DNA from: Selaginella moellendorffii
Lineage: Eukaryota; Streptophyta; Lycopodiopsida; Selaginellales; Selaginellaceae
DNA length: 64,000 nt
NCBI RefSeq assembly: GCF_000143415.4
Contig: NW_003314285.1
Span: forward strand, 1,547,002 to 1,611,001
Direction: 5' to 3'
The notes below the pieces were generated by a model. It was not told where the DNA came from and ran no database searches. It was given only the letters and a program-made list of their open reading frames with translations. Numbering within the stretch: the first letter of the stretch is position 1; each line of letters starts with the position of its first letter. Positions 43,380 through 51,859 of this stretch are shown here, piece by piece. The position numbers and the translations under genes are program-made.

Positions 43380-43804
43380 ATGGTGGGCTGGCTGCTGCGA
43401 CCTGAAAGCTTTGCTTTATCTGTAGTAAGTGCTCCAACTCTTTTGTATACGGAAGCTGGTTTTTTCGTTTCTTTACCTGTCTCTTTGCTTTCCCGGTAGA
43501 AGGCATTTGAGAAAGCAAGCCTGGATGCTTGCTTGGTATTGGAAGCACAGGTTCGAGGCAGTTGCTTTTGCAGACGTTACTGATTATTTGATGAGTTGCT
43601 GATGATCCAGGAAGAACTTTTGGGGAATTGTTTTGTGGATAACTTGAGTATCTTCCAAGCGTTTTCAGGTCTGGGCTCTATACTTAATAATTTCGGAAAG
43701 GCAAGCTCCATTTACTCACTTACATTCCTTCGTTGCAGGATAAAGACTCGCTCCTCTGTGACTTGCAGCAGTCATTGGTTTTAATGAAATACAAGACATG
43801 TTAG
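43380..43804 (+). CDS. Unidentified small spliced gene (tentative)
   Basis: A four-exon reading frame: 43380-43424, 43500-43550, 43611-43700, 43739-43804, giving 83 residues ('MVGWLLRPESFALSV', 'KAFEKASLDACLVLEAQ', 'EELLGNCFVDNLSIF' and onward, ending 'DLQQSLVLMKYKTC'). Each exon is an exact multiple of three, and the first two introns are GT-AG. The third uses a GC donor (AAG|GCAAGC) and is only 38 bases, short even here. The joined text reads like real helical protein, but I know no family for it. More coding-like scraps follow (for example 'WAAKDSEQAQARREF' before a stop at 44595), so the true gene may be longer and differently spliced. It could also be part of a TTL 3' transcript. Confidence 0.35.
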
Positions 43805-44897
43805 TTTTCAATCAGGGCCGAGTTGGAGAGGTACCTCTCAACTCACAATCTCTTTCACTTTGGAGGCGATTAAATGTTCGCAGTCGTCACTCAACAAGTC
43901 CGTGCTCTCTGGTGCTGCATCTTTTTTCTTGCTAAATCACCACTCACTCGTGTGTTCTTGTTACTTTTCGCAATTTTTATATTTCACAAGGAGCCTCGTC
44001 TTCCTGAATCCTGGCTGGCTGCCACTATACGCCAAGCCCATGCCTGTACTGAGCAGCGATGCCACTGGAGGCATCATGGCTTTGTGTTTGGAACGGCATT
44101 CTCTCTTCTTGCCTCAATCAATCAACCAACGTGCTCGCTGCAGCAGAGAGAGGTATTCTTTGCTGCTTTGGCTTTCCTTCTCTGGTTTTGTTTTAATGTG
44201 TTTTCTTTTCTCTTTTGCTTCCAGCACATCCTTGCGGCAGTCTTTCTTTATTCCTGTGGACATGATGGTGATGATGAGTTGAAGAGGGGCTCTCCTGCTC
44301 CTTGTGCAGCTGCGCACTGAAAGGCTCTGGCGATGCTCCCTGGCGTCTTATCTACTCATCTGTCGTTCTATCTATCTACCATACAAGGCAGGCAGACTTT
44401 GGCGTGGCACTGACTGGCTTTACTTGCTTCTGCCAAGTTTTCTTTGCATTTACATCTACGGTGTTTCACGAGTCCTTCGCATTCACGGCCACTTCTTTCT
44501 CTAAACGCTTTACTGATCCGACTGTGACTGTTGTTAGGTGGGCAGCCAAAGACAGCGAACAAGCCCAGGCGAGACGGGAATTCATTCGACTGTGAGTATG
44601 AGTTGTTCTCTTCTTCTTTTATTTCTAATCTTTATCTTGCGTCTGAACAAAGGCATGGGAACTGTTGTATTTTGTGATTGGACTTTCTGATACGCGCATT
44701 CATGCAGCCAGCCAGCCAGCCAGCCAGAGCCTGAACCAATCTCTTTGAAACAAAGCATTCGCCGGACGTCCCCCTTTTTTCTACAGTAAACAAGTATATT
44801 GTATCAGCAGCCAAGTAAAGTCGAGTTCGTGCGGAACCTGGCCCAGGTAAGAGCTAAGCAGCCGTTGTTAAAATGAAAGTACTCACCGGAGGATCTT
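43805..44897. other. Region with coding-like scraps, unresolved
   Basis: Plus-strand ORFs at 43860-44282 ('EAIKCSQSSLNKSVLSGA', 'WLPLYAKPMPVLSSDATGG') and 44302-44595 are rich in hydrophobic and Cys residues and may contain exons of the preceding unidentified gene separated by T-rich introns. No confident model could be built. CCAGCCAGCCAGCCAG-type tetranucleotide repeat is at about 44705-44728. Confidence 0.3.
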
Positions 44898-46904
44898 TCA
44901 CGTCACAGTCAACCGGGAGGAATCATTTTCTTGCTTCGGCTGTACTCTCTGCGACGGAGGAGCAGCACAAGCGTTGGCAAGCAACACGTAAGTAATTGCA
45001 ACACTGGAGTCAATCTCCATGACACGCATTGCCGCGGTGCTTCCAACGTGCTGATCGTTTGCATTGCAGGTGCTGAGCAGTGACGCCCACTCCACCACGT
45101 CTGGCACGTAAGGCATGGCCGCGACAAGCTCCTCTGCCTCCTTCACGTAGCCGGCACGTCCAAACAGCCGGACCATGCAACAGTAGTGCTGCTTCGTTGG
45201 TCGAATTCCAAAGTCCATCACCATGGAGATAAAACACGACTTGCCAGTCTCCAGCTCCCCGTCATGACAACACGAGATGAGAAGGAGCACAAAGCAGACG
45301 TCACTGGCCGCGTCCAGAGCGCTCATGCCCATGAAGAGGTCCTGCGCGTCTTTGGCATGCCCAGCGTGGGAGTACCCAGCCAGCATGGTGCTCCAGGAAA
45401 TCGAATCCTTGCTGGGCATGGCGTCAAACGTTCGTCTTGCAAGAAGGACACGACCGCTTTGGAAATAGGCAGACATGATGGTGTTCCAAGAGACTACGTC
45501 TCGCTCTGGCATTTCATTGAAGGTACGCATCGCTTCTGTGACATGACCAGCTTGGGCATAGGCTGACAGGATTGTGTTCCAGGTGATCAGATCTTTGAGC
45601 GGGGTTTCGAGAAACAGTGCCCTTGCGGCTTCCAGATGACCGCCACGCGTGTACGACGCCACCATCGCGTTCCACGACGTGGTATCCCTCTCTGGCATCG
45701 TATCAAAGATATATCGTGCGAAATCTACATGCCCGGATTGGGCATAGGCAGCCAGCAGTGCAGTCCACGACACAAGATCTTTCTGTGGCATCTTGGCAAA
45801 AAAAATTCTGATCGGTTCAACGTCTGGATCCTGAGCAAGGTAAGCAAGAAAAACATTGCATGATATTACGTTGACCACAGCGATCTGGGAAAACAGTTCT
45901 TTTGCAGCACCATAGTTCTTGCTGCGACAATACAATGTGAGAAGTATGTTGTACGAGACGAGATCGCGCTCTGGCATCTCACGAAATAGAAGCTCCACCT
46001 CTTTTAAGCGCTCCGCCTTGCAGCACGAAGCTAGAAAGGCATTCCAGGACATTAAATCCCGCGCAGGCATTTCCCTGAACAGGTTTCTCGCTTGCTCGAT
46101 ATGCCCGTGGTGGGCATATCCAGTTAGCATAGTGTTCCAGGTGACGAGGTTGTGCTCCGGCATCTTATCGAACGTGAGCTTAGCATCTTCGAGATTCCCG
46201 GTTCTGGAATATGCGGCTAGCATCGTGTTCCAGGATACCAAGTCATGCTCGCCCATTAATGAAAAGAACTTCTTTGCATCTACGATGAGTGAGTGGCTTG
46301 AGTATGCTCCCAGCATTGCGTTCCAAGCAACTAAGTCCCACTCTGGCATGTTCTCAAATACTTGTACTGATCCTGCTAGATGCCCACATTGGGTATATGC
46401 TGTCACCATTGCCGTGCAAGCTATAAGGTTCCACAATGGCATCTCTTGAAACATTTCCCTAGACTGTTTAAAATATCCAGCCTGTACGTAACCTACTAAC
46501 ATTGTAGAATATGAGATCATGTCAGGTTCTGGCATAGTATCAAAGATCAACTTCGCGTGGTGTATTTCACCCATTTGGGCATATCTGTCTAGCATTGCCG
46601 TAGAAGAAACTTTCGTCCTATAAGGCATTTCCTGGTCAATGAATTTTTTGGCGTTTTCAATATCCCCATTTCTTGTGTAGGCAATGAGCATGAAATCCCA
46701 TGAGAATGAGTCTTTTACACAAATGTTATCAAATACTTGTCTAGCATGCTTTAGGCTCCCACATTTTCCATACATTTCAACCAGCTTATTTAGTATATAT
46801 GTATCTGTGGGGTAGATAAGTTGTTGGATTTGAGCATGAATTCTCCTTCCTCTAGATAAATTTGCAGTGTTGCCAATTACACGAAGGCATTCATTTCTAT
46901 CCAT
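44898..46904 (-). CDS. S-rich PPR protein
   Basis: Intronless, 668 residues. It starts directly with 'MDRNECLRVIGNTANLSRGR' and 'VEMYGKCGSLKHARQVFDN', then a nearly pure run of 31-residue S-type repeats ('DMISYSTMLVGYVQAGY', 'DLVAWNAMLGAYSSHS', 'DLVSWTALLAAYAQSGH', 'DVVSWNTIMSAYFQSGR'). It ends 'LLISCCHDGELETG', 'HYCCMVRLFGRAGYVKEA', 'WASLLSTCNAN' and an E1-like 'TYVLLANACA'. No DYW. It is a paralogue of the gene at 48152 in the same orientation. The 5' coding part (beyond about 46400) is visibly more AT-rich than the 3' part, fading into an AT-rich island. No leader exists before the first repeat, so a mitochondrial or plastid presequence may be on an upstream exon not found here. Confidence 0.88.
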   Translation of the reverse strand: MDRNECLRVIGNTANLSRGRRIHAQIQQLIYPTDTYILNKLVEMYGKCGSLKHARQVFDNICVKDSFSWDFMLIAYTRNGDIENAKKFIDQEMPYRTKVSSTAMLDRYAQMGEIHHAKLIFDTMPEPDMISYSTMLVGYVQAGYFKQSREMFQEMPLWNLIACTAMVTAYTQCGHLAGSVQVFENMPEWDLVAWNAMLGAYSSHSLIVDAKKFFSLMGEHDLVSWNTMLAAYSRTGNLEDAKLTFDKMPEHNLVTWNTMLTGYAHHGHIEQARNLFREMPARDLMSWNAFLASCCKAERLKEVELLFREMPERDLVSYNILLTLYCRSKNYGAAKELFSQIAVVNVISCNVFLAYLAQDPDVEPIRIFFAKMPQKDLVSWTALLAAYAQSGHVDFARYIFDTMPERDTTSWNAMVASYTRGGHLEAARALFLETPLKDLITWNTILSAYAQAGHVTEAMRTFNEMPERDVVSWNTIMSAYFQSGRVLLARRTFDAMPSKDSISWSTMLAGYSHAGHAKDAQDLFMGMSALDAASDVCFVLLLISCCHDGELETGKSCFISMVMDFGIRPTKQHYCCMVRLFGRAGYVKEAEELVAAMPYVPDVVEWASLLSTCNANDQHVGSTAAMRVMEIDSSVAITYVLLANACAAPPSQRVQPKQENDSSRLTVT

Positions 46905-47013
46905 ATTTATACTTGTCCATGCAACAAAATATATGTATTAATGCTCCAAAATCTAATGTCCATTCATTCATTTATATACTATTGAAACAAGACTATATAA
47001 CCCAATTAACCTA

Positions 47014-47020
<7 letters not shown>

Positions 47021-47048
<28 letters not shown>
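47021..47048. repeat. (CT)14 microsatellite
   Basis: Fourteen perfect CT units, 116 bases upstream of the start of the minus-strand PPR gene, where they read as GA repeats. GA/CT tracts near plant promoters can be GAGA-factor (BPC) binding sites; that role is only a possibility here. Confidence 0.9.
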
Positions 47049-47051
<3 letters not shown>

Positions 47052-47276
47052 ATATAATTATATAATCAATGTTTGTATCCATACAATTTCCCAGAAGAGT
47101 GGGAGTGAACATTTTTCTCTACATCAGTCAGATGAGTATATTCTTAGGATATGTGCAATTGTATATTGGAGACAATAAAATTTTGTTTGGTGCATTAAAC
47201 CAAAAGTGTAATATTACTTTTAAAATGGATATACTTTTATATATAATACAATTATATTTATATTATAGAGATAAAA

Positions 47277-48101
47277 ATGGCAATATTGATATTATTTGTT
47301 ATTCTTCTAAGTTTTTATGAATGTCAAGCATATGTATCTAATAGATCTATTCAAGAATGTGTTATTAATTCTACTCATCATAATATGCCTTCACCTCAAG
47401 ACTACTCTAACTTCTTAAACATTACCTATAGCTATATAATTTTAAGAAATAATATAGAAAATAAAATATATAAATTTTCCTATAATAACATAAATTTTAC
47501 ACTTACATTAAGCTTAAAAATTGTAAGCTTTGAAGAAAAACAACATGATTTTGAGCAAGCTCTAAAATTTATTTTCAGTACCTGTTTTATAAAAAGGAAA
47601 AACAAAGTTGGCTATGTCATATTATATGATGGAAGTTTTGCAATTACGGTTCAAATTACAGATTTACATATATCTAAAAACGAAAGTATATCTCTATTAA
47701 AAAGAAAATATTATTATAATTCTAATTGTTATTTAGAAGTCAATTCTATAAGTAATCCTTCAACACTTTATACAGATCAATTTTTAATTTCTCCAAATGG
47801 TAAAGTTGTTTTTATTCTTGAATCACATTGCAACCTTGTTTTGTACTTTGAAAGAAATAAAATTTGGGAATCAAGTACAACACAATATGGTTATAATTGT
47901 ATGTTGAAATTTCAAAAAAATGGTAATCTTATTTTAAATCTAATAGAGAAAACAGTATGGGAAATTAATCAATTTTGTAAATTCCTTGGTTGCACTTTAT
48001 TTTTTACTATTCAAAATGATTGTAATGTAGTTATATACTCTGAAAAACGTCCTAACAATGTTTGGTGGGCATTAGGTAGTGATAAGTTATGTTCTCATTG
48101 A
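47277..48101 (+). CDS. Secreted bulb-type (GNA-like) lectin domain protein
   Basis: Intronless, 274 residues. Residues 1-18 are a signal peptide ('MAILILFVILLSFYECQA'). Residues about 20-155 are of unknown type, rich in Asn, Ile and Lys with several NxT/S glycosylation sites. Residues about 160-274 fit the B-lectin beta-prism: 'LYTDQFLISPNGKVVFIL', 'HCNLVLYFERNKIWESS', 'FQKNGNLILN' and a perfect QxDxNxVxY mannose-binding box 'QNDCNVVIY' (246-254). The other two boxes are degenerate, so at most one sugar site looks intact. Such lectins bind mannose and often serve defence. Codons are strongly A/T-ending, unlike most genes here, but the flanking DNA and adjacent ends of two PPR genes are also AT-rich. 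Confidence 0.72.
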   Translation: MAILILFVILLSFYECQAYVSNRSIQECVINSTHHNMPSPQDYSNFLNITYSYIILRNNIENKIYKFSYNNINFTLTLSLKIVSFEEKQHDFEQALKFIFSTCFIKRKNKVGYVILYDGSFAITVQITDLHISKNESISLLKRKYYYNSNCYLEVNSISNPSTLYTDQFLISPNGKVVFILESHCNLVLYFERNKIWESSTTQYGYNCMLKFQKNGNLILNLIEKTVWEINQFCKFLGCTLFFTIQNDCNVVIYSEKRPNNVWWALGSDKLCSH

Positions 48102-48151
48102 CATGTCTAAAATAAATTATCATATAACATCTCTTTAAAACAAAAGAGTTA

Positions 48152-49951
48152 CTAAAAATCCAGATTTTGACCAATTAAATTTGCAAGCAAAGGATAAGCT
48201 TGAGGAGCTTCACCCCTAGGACAAAGGTCGAACACATTCTTTGCTGCATTAGTTCCAAATGGAACATGGCTGTGACTCTTGCAAGCTCCAAGAAAACACG
48301 TCCACTCTAAAATATCCGGCTCAAAGGGCATATTAGTAATTAAATCCTCTGCATCAACCAAATAGCTAGCACGTCCCAAAAGATCAACCATACAACAAAA
48401 GTGCCGCTGGTTGGGTTTGACGTTAAAGTCAGCTTGCATCGACAAAAACCAGTGGTGACCTGTGTGGGTTTTTCCAACATGGCTACAAGCGAGAAGAGCA
48501 GATAAAAAACATATGTCATTGGGTATAGACATGAGTTTCATGGCATCAAAAAGATCAATGGCCTCTTTAGAGTGACCATTATGGGCATATGCAGACAGCA
48601 TTGCACTCCACACTAAATCTTGCTCTGGGGCTCTCTCAAATAGCAACTTACAGTATAAAAGGTGCCCGTTTTGGGCATGTGCTGAAAGAAAGGCGCTCCA
48701 TGCAACAAAGTCCTTCTTTGGCATTTGGTAGAACACACTAGTAGCCTCCTGAATAAAGCCATTTTGTGAGAAACCAGAGAGAAGAGCAGTCCAGGAAAAT
48801 AGGTCCCTTTGTGGCATTCTATCAAACATGAATTTGGCAAGCTCTAGATTCCGGTTTTGGGCATATCCAGAAAGCATAGTGTTACAAGAAATAAGATCCT
48901 CCTCCGGCATCGTCTCAAACATATCCTTTGCTTTTTCCATAAGGCCATAGTGTGTGTATGCAGCCAAAACAATATTCCAAGTATAAAAGCTATGCTGAGG
49001 CATGTTATTATACAATGTATTTACGGAATCAAGATCGCGGCTTGCAATAGCAGTTGAAAGCATTGCATTCCAAGAGACAAAGTTACGCTCTGGCATCTTC
49101 TCAAACATTCTCTTTGTTTTCTCATAAGAGTCGTTTTGAGAAGAGGCTGTCAGCCGGGCATTGAAGGCAACCAAATCCCATACGGGCATGGCATTAAAAG
49201 TCAGCTCAGCCTTTTCAAAATGCCGGTCAATTGAATATGCGGTCAGCACCGAAGTCCAAGAAACTAGATTCCACAGTGGCATTTGATTGAACACAATTTG
49301 CAGGCCAGTAATGTGTCGAGCTTGTGCCAAAGCCGAAAGCAAAGCATTCCAAGTAACCAAATTTTTTTCCGGCATCTGATTAAACAGGTGGTATGCGTTT
49401 TCAAGATGCCCGTTTTCGGCATATGCCGTAAGCATGGCATTCCATGTGACAAGATTAACTTGCGGCATTTGGTCAAAGAGTATCTCAGCGCTGCTTAAGT
49501 GTCCGTGTTGAGCAAGCCCACTTATCATGGCGTTCCATGCTACTATGTCTTTAAAAGGCATACTTTCAAACAGCCGTTTTGCTTCAACAAGATGCCCTTT
49601 TTGGGCATGTGCCACGAGTATTGCAGTCCAGGCAATGAGGCTCTGTTCCGGCATTAGATCAAAAAAGAAAACCCTTGCTTGGGTCAGGCAAGAGTTTTTC
49701 GTATACGCCAGGAGCATTGCATCCCACGAGAAGGGATCCCTCTTGTCCATCGCATAGAAGACACTCTCGGCATCTTGCACTCCACCACACCTGCCAAACA
49801 TCTCAATGAGCTTGTTGGAGATAAACACAGTGCCGGCACAGTCAAGACGAGCTCGAATCTGCCGAGCAAAAGAAAGTGTCTTGCAAGAATCGATAAGCCT
49901 GAGGCAATCATCCATGCAAAAAGGAGGTCTTGGACTCGAGTGATCATGCAA
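48152..49951 (-). CDS. S-rich PPR protein
   Basis: Intronless, 599 residues. It begins 'DDCLRLIDSCKTLSFARQI' and 'IEMFGRCGGVQDAESVFYA', then S-type repeats of 31 residues ('DIVAWNAMISGLAQHGH', 'NLVTWNAMLTAYAENGH', 'DLFSWTALLSGFSQNGF'), and ends 'FLSALLACSHVGKTHTG', 'HFCCMVDLLGRASYLVDA', 'WTCFLGACKS' and a short tail 'AYPLLANLIGQNLDF'. No DYW and a truncated E1. Clearly related in order and wording to 44898-46904. The ATG at 49915 (before 'DDCLRLI') is an alternative start, and it would place the first repeat at the N-terminus as in the paralogue. Confidence 0.88.
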   Translation of the reverse strand: MHDHSSPRPPFCMDDCLRLIDSCKTLSFARQIRARLDCAGTVFISNKLIEMFGRCGGVQDAESVFYAMDKRDPFSWDAMLLAYTKNSCLTQARVFFFDLMPEQSLIAWTAILVAHAQKGHLVEAKRLFESMPFKDIVAWNAMISGLAQHGHLSSAEILFDQMPQVNLVTWNAMLTAYAENGHLENAYHLFNQMPEKNLVTWNALLSALAQARHITGLQIVFNQMPLWNLVSWTSVLTAYSIDRHFEKAELTFNAMPVWDLVAFNARLTASSQNDSYEKTKRMFEKMPERNFVSWNAMLSTAIASRDLDSVNTLYNNMPQHSFYTWNIVLAAYTHYGLMEKAKDMFETMPEEDLISCNTMLSGYAQNRNLELAKFMFDRMPQRDLFSWTALLSGFSQNGFIQEATSVFYQMPKKDFVAWSAFLSAHAQNGHLLYCKLLFERAPEQDLVWSAMLSAYAHNGHSKEAIDLFDAMKLMSIPNDICFLSALLACSHVGKTHTGHHWFLSMQADFNVKPNQRHFCCMVDLLGRASYLVDAEDLITNMPFEPDILEWTCFLGACKSHSHVPFGTNAAKNVFDLCPRGEAPQAYPLLANLIGQNLDF

Positions 49952-50205
49952 TTTCTTGAGAAGCTTTCTAAAGAAGCAAAGTTTAAGATTGCATCAAGAG
50001 TGGAGATGGTTTGTGATGGTAGCTTTCCTTGCATTTCAAGGAATGGAGGATCATTGCGCTAGAGGATAATGCAGCATCATCGAAACCAGACAAGGGGTTT
50101 CTCTCCTTATTTTTCTCTTTTTAGAATCTTTTATTTACATTCTTGCTTGTTCTTAAGCTTGATCTTTCCATGATCTTCTTGTGGGTTCTTTTCCAGGAAG
50201 TCTAG
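49952..50205. other. PPR 5' flank
   Basis: Upstream region of the minus-strand PPR gene. No other feature is seen. Confidence 0.35.
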
Positions 50206-50589
50206 AAGGCGAACGATGATCCCTTTCTCGCTCTGGTACTCACTTTGCTGCCACTCCTCTGCCCGCTTGGCCATGGAAAGATGTGCACCAACACTGGGGT
50301 TTCACACACCTTGCGGGCTCAGCTCCTCGTCGCATTCAATTCCGGCCTGGAGCTCACGTCCACCGCCAGCAGCTGGAACACCACCACCGCCACAGGTTCG
50401 CTAGAATTTTCCAGGAGGAGAGTCCTCCAGCAGCAGCAAAACAATTCCTTTCTTGGGGCTGTTTCACTGCACGACGTGAGGCTTTTGCCGGACTCGTGGC
50501 AGGCAACTGCGCAGCAAACCAATCTCGACTACTTGCTCATGCTCGATTATATCATTCATTTGTATTTTGCTAACTTATTACAAATGTAA
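50206..50589 (+). pseudogene. GH127 (DUF1680) beta-L-arabinofuranosidase N-terminal fragment
   Basis: An open frame from 50206 has a signal-peptide-like core ('FLALVLTLLPLLCPLGHG') followed by 'KMCTNTGVSHTLRAQLL', then 'FLGAVSLHDVRLLPDSW' and 'AQQTNLDYLLMLD'. The last two blocks are the hallmark N-terminal sequence of plant DUF1680/GH127 proteins (SLHDVRL...AQQTNLEYLLMLD). There is no in-frame ATG before the signal peptide (an ATG at 50216 is out of frame). After 'MLD' the sequence turns into AT-rich DNA with a stop, so the catalytic (alpha/alpha)6 barrel is missing. A truncated relic is the best reading; an intron with a distant second exon was not found. Confidence 0.6.
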
Positions 50590-50928
50590 CAATTTAAGAT
50601 ATGCAGTATGCCTACTCTTGTTTTAGAGTGACAAACCACAAAATTGACGTGTCAAGTATAGAGGAAATCTATAATTATTGAGCAAAATAATTCTTTTTGG
50701 AAGTATTAGTAATTATTGTCAGATTTATAGTATTTAAAGATAGAATTGTACTTAACATTACATTAATTATATTGAGATTACTAACCTAGTTATATATTGT
50801 TACTATATTTATTATTCATGGGTTTTAATACCTGGTTCTATCTTTTATTGTTATTTGATCTATTTCAGTGTAAGTATAATAGTTTGAACTTAATCCTTAA
50901 TTCATGGCTTTCTTTATACAGCAAAAAT

Positions 50929-51223
50929 CATTGAAGGAAAAGATAAATTTAATTGGGCTCCAGATATGAAAGATGCTCTTGCAAATTGTAATGTTTATCA
51001 AGAAAATGTTATTTTATGGAGAAAAGGTAACGAATTTGTTTATTTTGATTATGATACCCTAGCAGCAGAAACGTGCTCTAAAATAATAAATAATGTACAA
51101 TTTGATGGTGTATCATTTATTGGTAATGGTCATTTTAAAACTAAAGGTTGGTATGGATGGCAAAACTGGGCATTTAGTGGTCATTATTCACATGATAGTC
51201 ATGATGAAGTAATATTTCAATAG
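50929..51223 (+). CDS. Unknown AT-rich ORF, possible 3' exon
   Basis: From the ATG at 50966, 85 residues; the frame is open back to an acceptor-like TTTATACAG ending at about 50921, adding 'AKIIEGKDKFNWAPD', so this may be the last exon of a spliced gene. The protein is acidic and aromatic, with several Trp residues ('KTKGWYGWQNWAFSGHY') and two or three Cys. Codons end mostly in A/T, as in the lectin at 47277. I recognise no family, and the upstream exon, if any, was not found. Confidence 0.35.
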
Positions 51224-51859
51224 ATAAGAAGCTAATATAAGCATTATATGAAATTTATTTTATTAATTAAAATGTTGTAGGAATGTTATGAATAAAACAT
51301 TTTAAAGTTTAAAAAAAAATGGTATAGATGATTTGAAACAGTTAAAACTTGTATTCAAGTTTGATAAAGTCATAGTTAAGAACATCAGGTAACTATAGAA
51401 AACATCTAATACTGAATGAGACCAAAAGATATATAAAGATATACATTAAAAACTAAATATGTTTTTGTGCATTTTTGTTTTTTTCTATTTGTAATTTTAT
51501 CAGTAACAAAATTTTACATATAATAATTTTTAAAATAAATTTATATAAGACTTATATGAATAATAGTAATATCTTGTTTAGTATAATAACCACATTCAAA
51601 CTCTTAAAACTTGCCCTCAATTTTAGTTTTATGCCTATGGTTGGATCAATCAATCCTTTTCTCTTTCTTAAAGGAGCTCATCAGGCAATTGGTGTTGTTT
51701 TCAATCTAGAAAAATATAGACTTTTGGAATTTACCATAATACTGCAGCAATTGATTTGTGTTGTGTGAAATGCCAATACTGTATTTGTATAATTTTATAT
51801 ATAACTCACTTTTATTTAACTTTTACTGAATAGTTTTTATGGCCATATTGTTACCTCCA
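51224..51859. other. AT-rich, no assignable feature
   Basis: Long A/T runs and only one chance ORF (51475-51768) with low-complexity hydrophobic translation. Borders the oldest retroelement copy. Confidence 0.4.

Noticed and set aside
43507-43530. Perfect small hairpin AAGCAAGC-N6-GCTTGCTT, considered as a microRNA
   Set aside because: The arm is only eight bases, far too short for a plant miRNA precursor, and it lies in a probable exon.
47277-48101. Horizontal transfer of the lectin gene from bacteria because of its low GC
   Set aside because: Neighbouring PPR coding ends share the AT bias and bulb-type lectins are common in plants, so composition alone is not evidence; kept only as an open question.
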